Part shown: piece by piece, positions 33,712 through 44,671 of the stretch
Layout of the letters: every line of letters begins with the position of its first letter
How positions within the stretch are numbered: the first letter of the stretch is position 1
Assembly: GCF_023715725.1 (NCBI RefSeq)
Contig: NZ_JAMBOT010000007.1
Location: forward strand, 110,471-174,470
Length of the DNA: 64,000 nucleotides
Reading direction: 5' to 3'
DNA from: Paenibacillus pasadenensis
GTDB lineage: Bacteria; Bacillota; Bacilli; Paenibacillales; Paenibacillaceae
Notes under the pieces: model-generated
The model's input: the letters and a program-made list of their open reading frames with translations, nothing else
Told to the model about the DNA's origin: nothing
Databases searched by the model: none
Translations under genes and position numbers: made by a program

Positions 33712-33859
33712 CGCATCCCCTCCCCTCAAGGTCATGATGTTTACGCTTTCATGCTACCCTGGGAACGAGAATCAAAAAAACCCTCAGTTTGGAATAAACA
33801 TGAGGATTTTCTGATGGCCGCTTGTCTAATGTTAGAAATTACGAATAAATATCAGCTTT

Positions 33860-36061
33860 TTAGGTGCTTTTGCGGTACTCGCCTGGCGTCATGCCCTCGT
33901 ACTTTTTGAAAAAGCGGATAAAACTTTGCACATCGTTGTAGCCGACCGACTGGCCGATCTCATGCAAGGAGTCGTTGCAGCTGTTAAGCAGCTCTTTGCT
34001 CTTGTTGATTCGGAATTCCGTTAAATATTCGAGCATCGATTTCCCGGTTTCCGCCTTAAACGTCCGGCTTAAATGGCCGCTGCTGACCCCGATCCGTTCG
34101 GCGATTTCCGTAATGGACAGATTGCTCGTGTAATGCGCCTCCATATAAGCAATCGTTTTGGCCACATACTGATTCGTAACCTGTTTGTCCTGCTGCGCCT
34201 CCAGAAATCCGATGATTTTGCTGATGTGCTCCATCATAAACTGATATAACTGGTCATTATTTCGGCATTCATTTAGTTTGAAAATATCAACCTCGTCGTT
34301 CAAGCTCCCGATGTCATGCCCTTCCTTCAGCAGCTCGTTCAAAACCGAGCTCATCAGCACAACGATCATGCCCTGCAGCTTCTCAAACGGATACTTGGAT
34401 TTATAAATGTACTGCTGGAACAACTCGTCGACGCATTGGCTCGCTTTGCCGGGGTTCATTGCCGTGACGGAATGAATAAGCTGTTTTTGCAGCAGCAGCG
34501 GGTATACAAATTTAAGCTCGCTTGTATGGTCCTGCACAAATACGACATCACTGCGGTTAATAACCGCTTTGTAATTCAGCATCCGGCGAATCTGCTCGTA
34601 GGCTACATACAGTCGCTCCGGGCTCCCCGCATCGCTGACGATTAATTGCAGAGAGACGTTCAGCTCCTCTTGAGCAACAGCGTTCATCTCGGCAAAACAT
34701 TGGTGAATGAGCTCCCGTATGCTGGCGTCCATGCCGCTCTCCGGCACATTCACGATAAACCCGAGCTTGCTGCGGTCCAGCACCGTGCCTTCTGCGGGCA
34801 AGTATTTTTTTAGCGTCTCCGACACCATGCTGTACATAATCAGCTTGCGCTGCGGATCCTCCTCGTCCTCCGGCCGCAGCGCGTCGAACACCGCAACGAT
34901 GACCGCATAATGCGGATGAGGGAACGTCGAGCCTGCCTGCTCCAGTCTCGCAGAGATTTTATCGGTGACGTTGTTTCGCAAAATATCGGAAATTAAATGG
35001 TCCTTCATGACCGGCTCATTCTGTTTAATCGTATCCATCATGGAGCTGATCGCTCCGCTGACCAATAAATACTCATCAGAGGAAGGCTTGTTATCCCCTG
35101 ATGCAGTGATGACCTCGATTATTTTTTTCCACGGGTTGTACATCCTCACAGCAAACGCATAGGCTATCGCCAGACCGATCAGGAAAACAACAAACACGAT
35201 CAGCATCAGCTTGGACATTTTTTTGGCGAACAGCTCTTTGTACACCTCGTACGGAATCAGGCTGACGACCGTCCAGCCGTTATCCTGCACCGCCTGCGTA
35301 TTGGCAAAATAGGCTTGATTATCAATACGGATTTTTTGAAGAGCAGCTGATGCAGCCAGCCGGTTGATTGCGTTTTGTTTGGCCTCGCTGATGGAGGAAA
35401 TAGCCGTGCCATTGCTGTCGATGATGTAAACATTATGATCGCTGCTGTTGTTCAAATTATAGATCGTGTGCAGAAACCTATCCTTGGGAATATTCACGAC
35501 CACCGTGCCGAGCGGCTTCGTTTCCGTAACCGGAATCGCTTTGTAAAAGGTAATGTAGTCGTCACGAACCTCGTACCAGAAAGACTTATCGGCGTTCTGC
35601 CGGATCTGATCCAGGACTGGCTGGTCAAAAAAAGAAGCCGCGTCGTAAAGCCCCTCTCCCGAAGTCATAAACCTCTCGTTGAGCGCGCTGTAGACGTAGA
35701 CGGATTCAAACAATTCACTGGAAGTAATCTGGTTGCGCACCTGCTCTTTCAGCTGGTAGTAGTCGTAGAGCGTAAATTGGGAAGGGTTCTTCAACATGCG
35801 GTTCATATCCGGCACAAAGGATAATTGAAGAGAGAAGTAATTAATTTGATCGATCATATCCTGTATGTTCTTTGAAACCCGTTGCACGCTATTGTCCGAG
35901 GTTTGTTTAAGCTGGGATTTGAGATCCTCGCTAATCGTATACGAGTATACGGAGACAATCATAAAGGTTGGAATCAGTACCGTAATGAAATAAGAGAGCA
36001 GCTGCTTTCGAAACAAGGACCGGTTGAATACCGGCTTCTTTGTAAGCCTTTTCAAAAACAA
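33860..36061 (-). CDS. Membrane-bound AraC-family regulator with extracellular sensor
   Basis: This protein of about 733 residues has membrane helix 1 (about 20-42), an outer dCache-like sensor region, membrane helix 2 (about 285-308) and a cytosolic tail. The tail ends in a two-helix-turn-helix AraC domain (LSITEIAERIGVSSGHLSRT and NDVQSFIRFFKKYEGMTPGE). Such regulators, common in Paenibacillus, sense an extracellular sugar and switch on the adjacent LplABC-type operon. A TTG at 36061 with AAGGGAGGG upstream is the best start. The ATG at 36103 has no ribosome site. Confidence 0.88.
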   Translation of the reverse strand: MFLKRLTKKPVFNRSLFRKQLLSYFITVLIPTFMIVSVYSYTISEDLKSQLKQTSDNSVQRVSKNIQDMIDQINYFSLQLSFVPDMNRMLKNPSQFTLYDYYQLKEQVRNQITSSELFESVYVYSALNERFMTSGEGLYDAASFFDQPVLDQIRQNADKSFWYEVRDDYITFYKAIPVTETKPLGTVVVNIPKDRFLHTIYNLNNSSDHNVYIIDSNGTAISSISEAKQNAINRLAASAALQKIRIDNQAYFANTQAVQDNGWTVVSLIPYEVYKELFAKKMSKLMLIVFVVFLIGLAIAYAFAVRMYNPWKKIIEVITASGDNKPSSDEYLLVSGAISSMMDTIKQNEPVMKDHLISDILRNNVTDKISARLEQAGSTFPHPHYAVIVAVFDALRPEDEEDPQRKLIMYSMVSETLKKYLPAEGTVLDRSKLGFIVNVPESGMDASIRELIHQCFAEMNAVAQEELNVSLQLIVSDAGSPERLYVAYEQIRRMLNYKAVINRSDVVFVQDHTSELKFVYPLLLQKQLIHSVTAMNPGKASQCVDELFQQYIYKSKYPFEKLQGMIVVLMSSVLNELLKEGHDIGSLNDEVDIFKLNECRNNDQLYQFMMEHISKIIGFLEAQQDKQVTNQYVAKTIAYMEAHYTSNLSITEIAERIGVSSGHLSRTFKAETGKSMLEYLTEFRINKSKELLNSCNDSLHEIGQSVGYNDVQSFIRFFKKYEGMTPGEYRKST

Positions 36062-36219
36062 GGATATCCCTCCCTTGATGTCCGTCACGGTGCCGAATAG
36101 CATACATTTTAGTCAATTTCTTTTGCCATTGTCAATATAAAAAAATAAGCCAAACCACCGCAAATGGAATAGTCTGGCGTTCAGAACGATGCCGGAGGTC
36201 CGCTTGTCTCTGGTTTATC

Positions 36220-36678
36220 CTATGCTGAAGGGGGTTTGTCTCCCAACGTGACATAAATGACTCCTTTGTAGTTGCTCGCTTCGGAAGTCATTGAGATGGG
36301 TTTTCCAACCAATAAACGCGCGTCAAGTCCGCTATTTCTGGTTTCAAATGTCAGGGAGAGTGCGCCAATCGTTCGCCCCTCGGTTGTATAAACAGCGTAT
36401 TGGGCAACGGCTCTAGTCGTTTGATAGAAAGGTTTGGCCACAACTTCGAAACGATAGTTTCCTCCAGGCGTTACGATATTGGCCGACGGCCCGGGAGATT
36501 CAAAGTCTCCTGAAAAAGCGGTGCTTACAAAATTATAATTGCTTGTTCTATTTTGCATTATGAAACCTTTGCTTCCTGTTATGGTTGCATCCTCTTTTGA
36601 CCCCGGGACAATGTAGTTTCCGACACATGTAACAATAACCAGCAGTATAAACAAAACTAATACCAAGCCCAGCTGCAT
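36220..36678 (-). CDS. Hypothetical protein with N-terminal membrane anchor
   Basis: This 152-residue protein has a hydrophobic start (about 2-22) and an extracytoplasmic strand-rich domain (FVSTAFSGDF, YRFEVVAKPFYQTTRA, KGVIYVTLG). A single Cys at residue 18 does not form a convincing lipobox. The AGGAGGT site supports the start. I recognise no family. It stands alone between the AraC gene and gltB. Confidence 0.6.
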   Translation of the reverse strand: MQLGLVLVLFILLVIVTCVGNYIVPGSKEDATITGSKGFIMQNRTSNYNFVSTAFSGDFESPGPSANIVTPGGNYRFEVVAKPFYQTTRAVAQYAVYTTEGRTIGALSLTFETRNSGLDARLLVGKPISMTSEASNYKGVIYVTLGDKPPSA

Positions 36679-36800
36679 ACCAATGCTACCTCCTATTCTA
36701 CTCTATAAGCATAGTATGGAGACTTGCTTCGCATTGATTGGGCAATTACTGATTTGATGACAATCTCAACAACGATTACGGAGTACTGAACTCCAGTAAA

Positions 36801-36838
36801 CAAACAGCGCGCCCGCTTATGCGGACGCGCTGTTTGTT
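36801..36838 (-). terminator. Terminator of gltB
   Basis: AAACAGCGCGTCCGC-ATAA-GCGGGCGCGCTGTTT is a long GC-rich stem followed on the minus strand by GTTTACT. It begins 16 bp after the gltB stop. Confidence 0.85.
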
Positions 36839-36853
36839 ATAGCGATTACCGGA

Positions 36854-39800
36854 TTAGTTGCCTCCGACGCGCGCCAGCTCTCTCATATTTGCTTCAAAGG
36901 CGGCCAGAAGGGCTTCTTCGCCTTCCAGCCCTTGCTCTTCCTCGGCTTTGCGAATCTGCTCCAGCATCCGCTTGTAGTCCTTCGGAATAATACGCACGAA
37001 GTCGCCAAGCGATTGCTCCCAATTGGAAAGGATACGGTCGCCGATTGCGCTGCCCGTGTAACGGACATGGTTCTCGATCAGTCCGCGCAGCTCCGCGATG
37101 TCCGCTTCTTCCTCAACACGTTCCAGAAGCACCATCTCCAGGTTAACGTGTTTGTAGAATTCGCGCTTTTCATCAAGCACATACGCCACGCCGCCTGACA
37201 TACCGGCCGCAAAGTTCCGTCCCGTGCCCCCTAGCACGACTACGCGTCCACCTGTCATATATTCGCAGCCATGGTCGCCTGTGCCCTCAACGACAACCTT
37301 CACGCCGCTGTTCCGAACCGCGAAGCGTTCGCCGGCGATGCCGTTGATGTAAGCTTCTCCGCCCGTACCGCCATAAAGGGCCGTATTGCCGATGATGACA
37401 TTATCCTCAGCCGCGAACGTAGCCTTCGGCGATGGAGCGACAATAATTTTGCCGCCGGACAGACCTTTACCGACGTAGTCGTTTGAGTCACCTTCCAGCG
37501 AGAGCGTGATGCCTTTCGGCACGAACGCTCCGAAGCTTTGGCCGGCGGAGCCGACAAAATGCATGGAGATCGTGTCCTCAGGCAGACCTGCAGCGCCGTA
37601 ACGGCGGGTTACTTCGCTGCCGAGAATCGTACCGACAACACGGTTCGTGTTGCAGATCGGGAACGATGCTTTAACCTGCTCGCCGCGCTCCAGCGCAGCT
37701 TCGGCAGCAGGAAGCAGCGATTGCATATCGAGCGACAGCTCCAGGCCATGGTTCTGCTCCTGCACATTATAACGCACAGCATCCTGCGGAACTTCTGGCT
37801 GATGCAGCAGCGGCGTCAGATCCAGGCCGCTCAGCTTGTAATGCTCAATGAGCGACTTGCTTTCCAGAATATCGACGCGGCCGACCATCTCGTTGATCGT
37901 GCGGAAGCCGAGCTCTGCCATATATTCGCGCATCTCTTGTGCGATAAAACGCATGTAGTTGACGACATGGGACGGATCGCCCATGAATTTTTTGCGCAGC
38001 TCCGGATTTTGCGTCGCAACGCCGACCGGACAAGTGTCCAATTGGCACACGCGCATCATGACGCAGCCGAGCACGACGAGCGGAGCCGTCGAGAAACCGT
38101 ACTCCTCGGCGCCAAGCAGCGTGGCGATCGCAAGGTCGCGGCCGTTCATGATTTTGCCGTCGGTCTCTACAACAACGCGGTCGCGGAGATTGTTGAGCAT
38201 AAGCGTCTGGTGAGTCTCAGCCAGACCGATCTCCCACGGCATACCGGCATGACGCATCGAGTTCATCGGGGATGCGCCCGTGCCGCCGTCATAACCGCTG
38301 ACAAGGATGACGTCTGCGCGGCCTTTGGCAACGCCAGCCGCTATCGTGCCTACGCCGACCTCGGAAACGAGCTTGACGTTAATGCGCGCGCGCGGATTGG
38401 CGTTTTTCAGATCATGGATCAGCTCCGCCAAATCCTCGATGGAGTAGATGTCATGATGCGGCGGCGGCGAGATGAGGCCGACACCCGGCGTGGAGCCGCG
38501 AACCTCAGCGACCCAAGGATATACCTTGCGTCCCGGAAGCTGTCCGCCCTCGCCCGGCTTGGCGCCCTGCGCCATTTTGATCTGAATCTCGTCCGCATTG
38601 ACGAGGTAGTTGCTCGTAACGCCGAAGCGGCCCGATGCAACCTGCTTGATGGCGCTGCGGCGGGAATCGCCGTTAGCGTCCAGCACCCAGCGGCCCGGAT
38701 CTTCGCCGCCCTCGCCCGTGTTGGACTTGCCGCCAATGCGGTTCATCGCAATCGCGAGGCTTTCGTGCGCTTCCTTGGAAATCGATCCGAAGCTCATCGC
38801 GCCGGACTTGAAGCGTTTCATAATATCCTCGATGGATTCGACTTCTTCAATCGGCACCGGCTGGCGGTCCTTTTTGAAGTCAAGCAGCGAGCGGAGCGTC
38901 ATGAACTTGCTGTCTTCGCCTTGAACAAGATTCGAGAACTTTTTGTACAGCTTGTAGTCGTTGGCGCGGGATGCCATCTGCAGCGTGTGAATCGTCTGCG
39001 GACTGAACAGATGGTCCTCTCCGTCCTTACGCCACTGGTATTCGCCGCCGGAATCAAGCTCTTTCTCCCCGCCCTGCTGTTCAGCATAAGCGCGGTTATG
39101 AGGCTTGAGCGTTTCTTGGGCGATAATATCCAACCCGATGCCGCCGATACGGGACGGCGTCCAGGTGAAGTATTTGTCGATGACGCTTTCCTGCAGGCCG
39201 ACCGCTTCAAAAATCTGCGCTCCGCGATACGACTGAATCGTGGAAATGCCCATCTTGGACAGAATTTTCAAGACGCCTTTAGTAGCGGCCTTAATAAAAT
39301 TCTTAACGGCTTTTTCATGCTTCACGCCGCGCAGCATGCCTTGGCGGATCATATCGTCCAGCGATTCAAACGCCAGGTAAGGGTTGATCGCGCTCACGCC
39401 GTAGCCAAGCAGCAGCGCAAAATGATGCACTTCGCGAGGCTCGCCCGACTCCAGCAGGATGCTGACGCGGGTACGGGTGCCTTGTCGAATCAGATGGTGA
39501 TGCAGGCTGGACACCGCCAGCAGCGCAGGAATGGCGCAGTTGTCGCGGTCCGAACCAAAGTCCGACAAAATAAGAACGTTATGGCCTTTCGCAATGACGC
39601 GGTCGGCCGCTTCGCACATCGTATCCAGCGCTTGGCGCAATCCTTTTTCTCCGCCGTCAGCCGGGAAGAAAATCGGAAGCGTGATGGATTTGAAGCCAGG
39701 GCGGCGCACATGGCGCAGCTTGGCAAACTCTTCATTGGACAGAATCGGGGACTCCAGACGAATCTGGCGCGCGCTCTCCGGCTCAGGGTTAAGCAGATTG

Positions 39801-41461
39801 CGCTCCGGTCCAAGCGAGGTGCCCGTTGCCGTAATGATTTCCTCGCGGATCGCATCGATCGGCGGGTTCGTTACTTGCGCGAACAGCTGCTTGAAGTAGC
39901 TGTAAAGGCGCTGCGGACGCTCCGAAAGCACCGCAAGCGGAGCATCGTAGCCCATGGATCCAATTGGCTCTACGCCGGAGGACGCCATCGGCTCCAGCAC
40001 TTTGCGCAGATCCTCAAACGTATAACCGAACGATTGCTGGCGCTGCTGAACCGTTGCATGGTCAAGCTCCGGAAGCTCCGGCGCGTCAGGCAGATCCTCC
40101 AGGCTGATTAAATTGTCCTCAAGCCATTGCTGATAAGGCTTTTCGGAAGCGATACGGGATTTGACCTCTTCATCGGAAACGATGCGGCCTTCCTTCGTAT
40201 CAACGAGCAGCATGCGGCCTGGACGCAGACGATCCTTGTACAGCACGTTCTCCGGTTCAACATACACCGTTCCGGCTTCGGAGCCGAGAATGATGACGTC
40301 GTCCTTCGTAACGTAATAACGCGCTGGACGCAGCCCGTTGCGGTCAAGAACAGCGCCGATCTGCGTGCCGTCGGTGAACGCCATTGCAGCCGGTCCGTCC
40401 CACGGCTCCATCAAGCAGCTGTGGTATTCGTAAAAAGCTTTTTTCTCAGGGCTCATGTCCTCATGGTTGGACCATGGCTCCGGCACCATCATCATCGCTA
40501 CATGCGGCAGCGAACGGCCGGACAAGTACAGGAACTCCAGCGTGTTATCAAACATCGCCGTATCGGAGCCGTCCGGGTTGATAATCGGTTTGATTTTATC
40601 CAGGTCCTCGCCAAACAGCTCGGAGGCAAACAGCGATTGGCGGGCATGCATCCAGTTGACGTTGCCGCGCAGCGTATTGATCTCGCCGTTGTGAATCAGG
40701 TAGCGGTACGGATGCGCGCGCTCCCAGCTTGGGAACGTATTTGTGCTGAAACGGGAGTGAACGAGCGCAATCGCCGTTTCCATCGTTTCATCGTTCAAAT
40801 CAACGTAGAAGGCGCGAACCTGCTCCGTCGTCAGCATTCCTTTGTAAACGATCTTTTTGGAGGAGAAGGACGGGAAGTAGAACATGTCTCCGCCTTCCAG
40901 GCCCGCATATCGAATCGCCAGCTCCGCGCGCTTGCGAATAACGTACAGCTTGCGCTCAAAAGCCAACTCATCCGCGAGTGCCGCATTGCGGGATACGAAC
41001 ACTTGGCGGACATAAGGCTTTGCCTTCAAAGCCGATTCGCCGAGCTTCTCGTCATTAGTAGGAACGGTACGCCAGCCGATCAGCTCCTGGCCTTCCTCGG
41101 CAATGATCGTTTCCAGCTTGCTTTCAAGCGACTCGCGTACAGCCGCATCCTGAGGCAGGAACAGCATACCGACGGCATAGCTGCCTTCGGCTGGAAGCTG
41201 AATGCCCTGGCGGCTCAGCTCGCGCTTGAAGAAACCATGCGGAAGCTGCAGCATGATGCCTGCGCCGTCACCGGTGTTGGGCTCGCTGCCCTGGCCGCCG
41301 CGGTGCTCCATGTTCTCCAGGACGGTAAGCGCCTGTTGAATGATTGAGTGGGACTTGACTCCCTTGATGTGCGCGACAAATCCCATGCCGCAAGCGTCTT
41401 TTTCGTACTGAGGATCGTAGAGGCCTTGTTTCGGCGGCAATCCAGTCATTTTCCTGTTCAT
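36854..41461 (-). CDS. gltB: Glutamate synthase large subunit
   Basis: This protein of about 1535 residues transfers the amide nitrogen of glutamine to 2-oxoglutarate. The propeptide ends before Cys24 (DACGMGF), the N-terminal nucleophile of the class II amidotransferase domain. The central and FMN-binding synthase domains follow, with a 3Fe-4S cluster site ([14 protein letters not shown]). A C-terminal beta-helix contains Gly repeats ([20 protein letters not shown]). The ATG at 41461 follows AAAGG at 9 nt; a TTG at 41470 is less likely. No gltD small subunit lies next to it. A terminator follows. Confidence 0.97.
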   Translation of the reverse strand: MNRKMTGLPPKQGLYDPQYEKDACGMGFVAHIKGVKSHSIIQQALTVLENMEHRGGQGSEPNTGDGAGIMLQLPHGFFKRELSRQGIQLPAEGSYAVGMLFLPQDAAVRESLESKLETIIAEEGQELIGWRTVPTNDEKLGESALKAKPYVRQVFVSRNAALADELAFERKLYVIRKRAELAIRYAGLEGGDMFYFPSFSSKKIVYKGMLTTEQVRAFYVDLNDETMETAIALVHSRFSTNTFPSWERAHPYRYLIHNGEINTLRGNVNWMHARQSLFASELFGEDLDKIKPIINPDGSDTAMFDNTLEFLYLSGRSLPHVAMMMVPEPWSNHEDMSPEKKAFYEYHSCLMEPWDGPAAMAFTDGTQIGAVLDRNGLRPARYYVTKDDVIILGSEAGTVYVEPENVLYKDRLRPGRMLLVDTKEGRIVSDEEVKSRIASEKPYQQWLEDNLISLEDLPDAPELPELDHATVQQRQQSFGYTFEDLRKVLEPMASSGVEPIGSMGYDAPLAVLSERPQRLYSYFKQLFAQVTNPPIDAIREEIITATGTSLGPERNLLNPEPESARQIRLESPILSNEEFAKLRHVRRPGFKSITLPIFFPADGGEKGLRQALDTMCEAADRVIAKGHNVLILSDFGSDRDNCAIPALLAVSSLHHHLIRQGTRTRVSILLESGEPREVHHFALLLGYGVSAINPYLAFESLDDMIRQGMLRGVKHEKAVKNFIKAATKGVLKILSKMGISTIQSYRGAQIFEAVGLQESVIDKYFTWTPSRIGGIGLDIIAQETLKPHNRAYAEQQGGEKELDSGGEYQWRKDGEDHLFSPQTIHTLQMASRANDYKLYKKFSNLVQGEDSKFMTLRSLLDFKKDRQPVPIEEVESIEDIMKRFKSGAMSFGSISKEAHESLAIAMNRIGGKSNTGEGGEDPGRWVLDANGDSRRSAIKQVASGRFGVTSNYLVNADEIQIKMAQGAKPGEGGQLPGRKVYPWVAEVRGSTPGVGLISPPPHHDIYSIEDLAELIHDLKNANPRARINVKLVSEVGVGTIAAGVAKGRADVILVSGYDGGTGASPMNSMRHAGMPWEIGLAETHQTLMLNNLRDRVVVETDGKIMNGRDLAIATLLGAEEYGFSTAPLVVLGCVMMRVCQLDTCPVGVATQNPELRKKFMGDPSHVVNYMRFIAQEMREYMAELGFRTINEMVGRVDILESKSLIEHYKLSGLDLTPLLHQPEVPQDAVRYNVQEQNHGLELSLDMQSLLPAAEAALERGEQVKASFPICNTNRVVGTILGSEVTRRYGAAGLPEDTISMHFVGSAGQSFGAFVPKGITLSLEGDSNDYVGKGLSGGKIIVAPSPKATFAAEDNVIIGNTALYGGTGGEAYINGIAGERFAVRNSGVKVVVEGTGDHGCEYMTGGRVVVLGGTGRNFAAGMSGGVAYVLDEKREFYKHVNLEMVLLERVEEEADIAELRGLIENHVRYTGSAIGDRILSNWEQSLGDFVRIIPKDYKRMLEQIRKAEEEQGLEGEEALLAAFEANMRELARVGGN

Positions 41462-41618
41462 AGGATGCAACCTTTCTGTCGGAGAATAGATATAATAACG
41501 GACGGCATCAAAGGCTTCATATTATATAGGCATCTTAACCGGGAAGGCTTATGCAGTTCGCAGGAATGTCCATTGGACAGCCTCCGATGTATAAAGATGC
41601 ATAATAATACATATCCAA

Positions 41619-41690
41619 ATCCTGCCGTCCTGTAATTAACAGGGCAGAATCCGGTCGAATCTCCGGGGGCAAAATCCCGGGGAAAGGTAG
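41619..41690 (-). promoter_or_regulatory. Possible structured leader upstream of gltB
   Basis: On the minus strand ATTCTGCC pairs with GGCAGGAT around an inner CCTGT/ACAGG hairpin, preceded by a CCGGG/CCCGG hairpin. No T-run or known riboswitch core was recognised. The remaining gap up to 42090 shows only AT-rich sequence and nothing assignable. Confidence 0.3.
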
Positions 41691-42090
41691 GTCGGCTGAC
41701 TTAGTTATTCCTCGATTTTATCACTTGAGGCGTATGAGGGCAATTTAATCTTTTTATAAATATGATTATGAACTCTAATCAACATCAGCCGGTTCCCTTG
41801 CGCCACAAGGGTTCCACGGCTCTCTCCGTCTGCTTCTCCACAATGCCGCGATGCTTCTCCATCCATCCTATCACAAGGCTTCTCCCCATGTGTATAGCAA
41901 GTTTAAGGAAGTTCGTCTTCTTTCGAGCTTTGAATATATATGTTAATTGAATGCATAAAGTGATATGTATAATGATGCAAATTTTTAAACTTAAACTCCA
42001 AATGTTTAGACGGCTCGAAAAACATAAATGCCCCGGCTCTCATGGAATGAAGAGGTCCGGGGCATGTTAAAAAAGAGGGATACGGGGAAT

Positions 42091-42486
42091 TTAGGAAGGC
42101 CGGTACTCGGAGGCCACTGTCTTCAGCTGCTCCGAAGCGCGGGCCGCCCAGCGCTGCAGCCGGTCCAGCTCCTCCAGCGACTTCTTTACCGCCTGCTCGC
42201 GGGATTCGTTGTAATCGGGTAGCTGAGCTGCCGCATACGGTCCGATGTCCCGGTTGGGGACCAGCGCTTTTTCGCGGTGGGCAAGGGCTCGCCGTTCATG
42301 GAAAAATGGAACATCCGGGTTGTAAGGGTTATGCAGATCGCCTTGTTCGGGATGGCGCAGCACCGCCAGCGTTTCCACAACGCTGCGCGGCGAGCCTTCT
42401 TCGACGAGGCGTCCCGCGTATTCTCCTGTTTTGTACGTAAAGCGCACCCAGCTTTCCGCTGCCGGGGACGAATCGTTTGACGTCAT
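42091..42486 (-). CDS. kapB: KapB family protein
   Basis: This 131-residue protein matches kinase-associated protein B: VRFTYKTGEYAGRLVEEG, VLRHPEQGDLHNPYNPDVPF, FFHERRALAHREKA and a helical C-terminal half. In Bacillus KapB influences the sporulation phosphorelay. The name lipoprotein is used there, but this protein has no lipobox. The start at 42486 has AAGGAGAGG. It is divergent from the glycosyltransferase gene, with 172 bp between starts. Confidence 0.9.
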   Translation of the reverse strand: MTSNDSSPAAESWVRFTYKTGEYAGRLVEEGSPRSVVETLAVLRHPEQGDLHNPYNPDVPFFHERRALAHREKALVPNRDIGPYAAAQLPDYNESREQAVKKSLEELDRLQRWAARASEQLKTVASEYRPS

Positions 42487-42658
42487 GCGCAATCCTCTCC
42501 TTATTACTAATGTAAACATCAATATCCGCAACCTGAAAGGACCTTGCCTTTTAACACAGAATATAGGAAGCGATGCGCGGACACAAGCATCCAAGGCCAA
42601 GCTTGTCTTATATACCGCGCTCGTCGTAATATTGGTAGTGAGAAAAGTAGGTGAGTGC

Positions 42659-43777
42659 ATGCGTAAAAAAAGAGTGCTGCTGCTCTCGGAGGGGTTCGGG
42701 TCCGGACATACCCAAGCGGCATATGCGCTCGCTGCCGGCCTGAGGCATCTTTCGTCCGATGTTCAGACCCGTGTGCTGGAGCTGGGTAAATTCCTGAATC
42801 CGGTGCTTGGTCCCCTCATTATGTCCGCTTACCGCAAAACCGTCGGCAAACAGCCGAAGCTGGTAGGCATGATGTACCGCACCAACTATAAGCGTTCCTT
42901 CAACCGGTTCACGCAGCTGGCGATTCATCGAATTTTTTATACCCAGACTGAGCAAGTCATTGAGCAGCTGCGGCCGGAGATCATCATTTGCACGCATCCC
43001 GGTCCCAACGCGGCGGTAGCCCGGCTGAAACGTCTCGGACTCGACATCCCGCTGTATACGCTCATCACGGATTACGATGCGCATGGAACCTGGGCAAATA
43101 CAGAAGTCAATCACTACCTCGTCTCTACCCCCGTCGTCAAAAGAAAACTGATGGCGCGGGGCATTCCGCCCGGCCGCATCGAGGTGACCGGAATTCCGGT
43201 CCATCCTCAGTTTTGGAAGTCTCAGGATCAGGCCGAGGCGCGGAGTGAGCTTGGTTTGCAAAACATGCCTACCGTGCTTGTTATGGGCGGAGGCTGGGGG
43301 CTTATGGAGGAAGAAGACGAGTTCTTTACGTACATGACCCGCTGGCGGGACGAGGTACAGATCATTTTTTGCACCGGGACAAACGAAAAATCCCGGGAGA
43401 GCATGTTGGCGGACGAGCGTTTTGTCCATCCTAACGTTCATGTGATGGGTTTTACGCGCGAAATTTCCAAAATGATGGACGCCGCGGACCTGCTCGTCAC
43501 CAAGCCTGGCGGCATGACTTGCACGGAAGGCATGAGCAAGGGTATTCCGATGCTGTTCTACAATCCGATTCCCGGCCAAGAAGAGGAGAATCTGGAGTAC
43601 TTCGTCGGCAGCGGATTCGGTGAGCCGCTGAAGTCAAAAAGTACGATTGACCGCTGGTTCCGGCTCATTCAGGAGCCGTACAGCACCGGTCAGAACCGCC
43701 TGCGGCTGCTGTCGAAAAGCAGCCAGCAGTACGATCCGCTGGAATGCCCGTCGGCTGTTCTGCGGCTGATGAACTGA
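42659..43777 (+). CDS. MGDG synthase/UgtP-like glycosyltransferase
   Basis: This 372-residue GT28-type protein has LLLSEGFGSGHTQAA at the N terminus (MGDG synthase domain), LITDYDAHGTWA in the middle and KPGGMTCTEGMSKGIPMLFYNPIPGQEEEN as the donor site, split here for reference only as KPGGMTCTEG and IPGQEEEN. Relatives glucosylate diacylglycerol to make membrane glycolipids and anchors for lipoteichoic acid. MurG-like activity is less likely. The start at 42659 follows AGTAGGTGAG. Confidence 0.85.
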   Translation: MRKKRVLLLSEGFGSGHTQAAYALAAGLRHLSSDVQTRVLELGKFLNPVLGPLIMSAYRKTVGKQPKLVGMMYRTNYKRSFNRFTQLAIHRIFYTQTEQVIEQLRPEIIICTHPGPNAAVARLKRLGLDIPLYTLITDYDAHGTWANTEVNHYLVSTPVVKRKLMARGIPPGRIEVTGIPVHPQFWKSQDQAEARSELGLQNMPTVLVMGGGWGLMEEEDEFFTYMTRWRDEVQIIFCTGTNEKSRESMLADERFVHPNVHVMGFTREISKMMDAADLLVTKPGGMTCTEGMSKGIPMLFYNPIPGQEEENLEYFVGSGFGEPLKSKSTIDRWFRLIQEPYSTGQNRLRLLSKSSQQYDPLECPSAVLRLMN

Positions 43778-43814
43778 TTGTTGGCTGCGGCTCGTGCGGA
43801 GTGGCTAGCGAGTG

Positions 43815-43920
43815 GTTTGACGCCCTTATTGCGCTCCATTTGCACGGGATCGGGACGGTTAAGGGCGTTTGACGCCCTTATTGCGCTCCATATGCGCTGG
43901 ATCGGGACGGTTAAGGGCTT
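43815..43920. repeat. Two units of the 52-bp TTTGACGCCCTTA repeat
   Basis: GTTTGACGCCCTTATTGCGC starts at 43815 and 43867, 52 bp apart, each followed by TCCAT and a GGGACGGTTAAGGG segment. They belong to the same family as the copies near 26.8 and 63.8 kb. Confidence 0.8.
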
Positions 43921-43929
43921 TTCCATTAG

Positions 43930-44427
43930 CACGGTTCGGAGCTATTAAGGCCAATTTTAGCCTTATTCTTCTCCTTTAGCGCGGTTCGGAGCTATTTAAG
44001 GCCGCTTTTGGTCTTAATCTTCTCCACTAGCTCAGTTTGGAGCTATTTAAGGCCAATTTTGGTCTTATTCTTCTCCACTAGCTCAGTTTGGAGCTATTTA
44101 AGGCCAATTTTGGTCTTATTCTTCTCCTTTAGCGCGGTTCGGAGCTATTTAAGGCCAATTTTGGTCTTAATCTTCTCCTTTAGCGCGGTTTGGAGCTATT
44201 TAAGGCCAATTTTGGTCTTATTCTTCTCCTTTAGCGCGGTTCGGAGCTATTTAAGGCCAATTTTGGTCTTAATCTTCTCCACTAGCTCAGTTTGGAGCTA
44301 TTTAAGGCCAATTTTGGTCTTATTCTTCTCCTTTAGCGCGGTTTGGAGCTATTTAAGGCCACTTTGGGCCTTATTCTTCTCCACTAGCTCAGTTTGGAGC
44401 TATTTAAGGCCAATTTTGGCCTTATTC
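43930..44427. repeat. Tandem array of ten 51-bp units
   Basis: Ten head-to-tail units of GGAGCTATTTAAGGCCAATT, TTGGTCTTATTCTTCTCC and a variable TTTAGCGCGGTTC or ACTAGCTCAGTTT segment. Each unit can form an AAGGCC-AATTTT-GGCCTT type hairpin. Two variants of the linker alternate irregularly. The array fills the gap between the glycosyltransferase and malic enzyme genes. Long open frames through it reflect the period of 51 and are not taken as genes. Confidence 0.9.
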
Positions 44428-44671
44428 AAACTTGCTAGCACTGACTGTGTGCGAGCTAAGACTAACCTAACCAGCAGCTGTCTCATCAAGCCACCAAGAC
44501 TTAGTCCGCCCCGGCGGTTGAGTCTTGCCCGCATACAGCCGGTTAACTTCGAGCATGCTCTTTACTCGGGCAGGTACACACATATTGGGGACGGGATGGA
44601 TGCCGGCCCCATTTTTTCGCAGCAAAATCAAATTAATTACTCTACGGGAACTCGCCAAGGAGGATGAGGAT

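Noticed and set aside
37538..40111. Long plus-strand open frame of about 857 codons
   Set aside because: It lies entirely antisense to gltB, whose frame, motifs and length are certain. High GC in third positions keeps the shadow open.
44008..44667. Repetitive hydrophobic protein across the second 51-bp array
   Set aside because: Same artefact. The frame runs into malic enzyme upstream sequence and has no convincing start.
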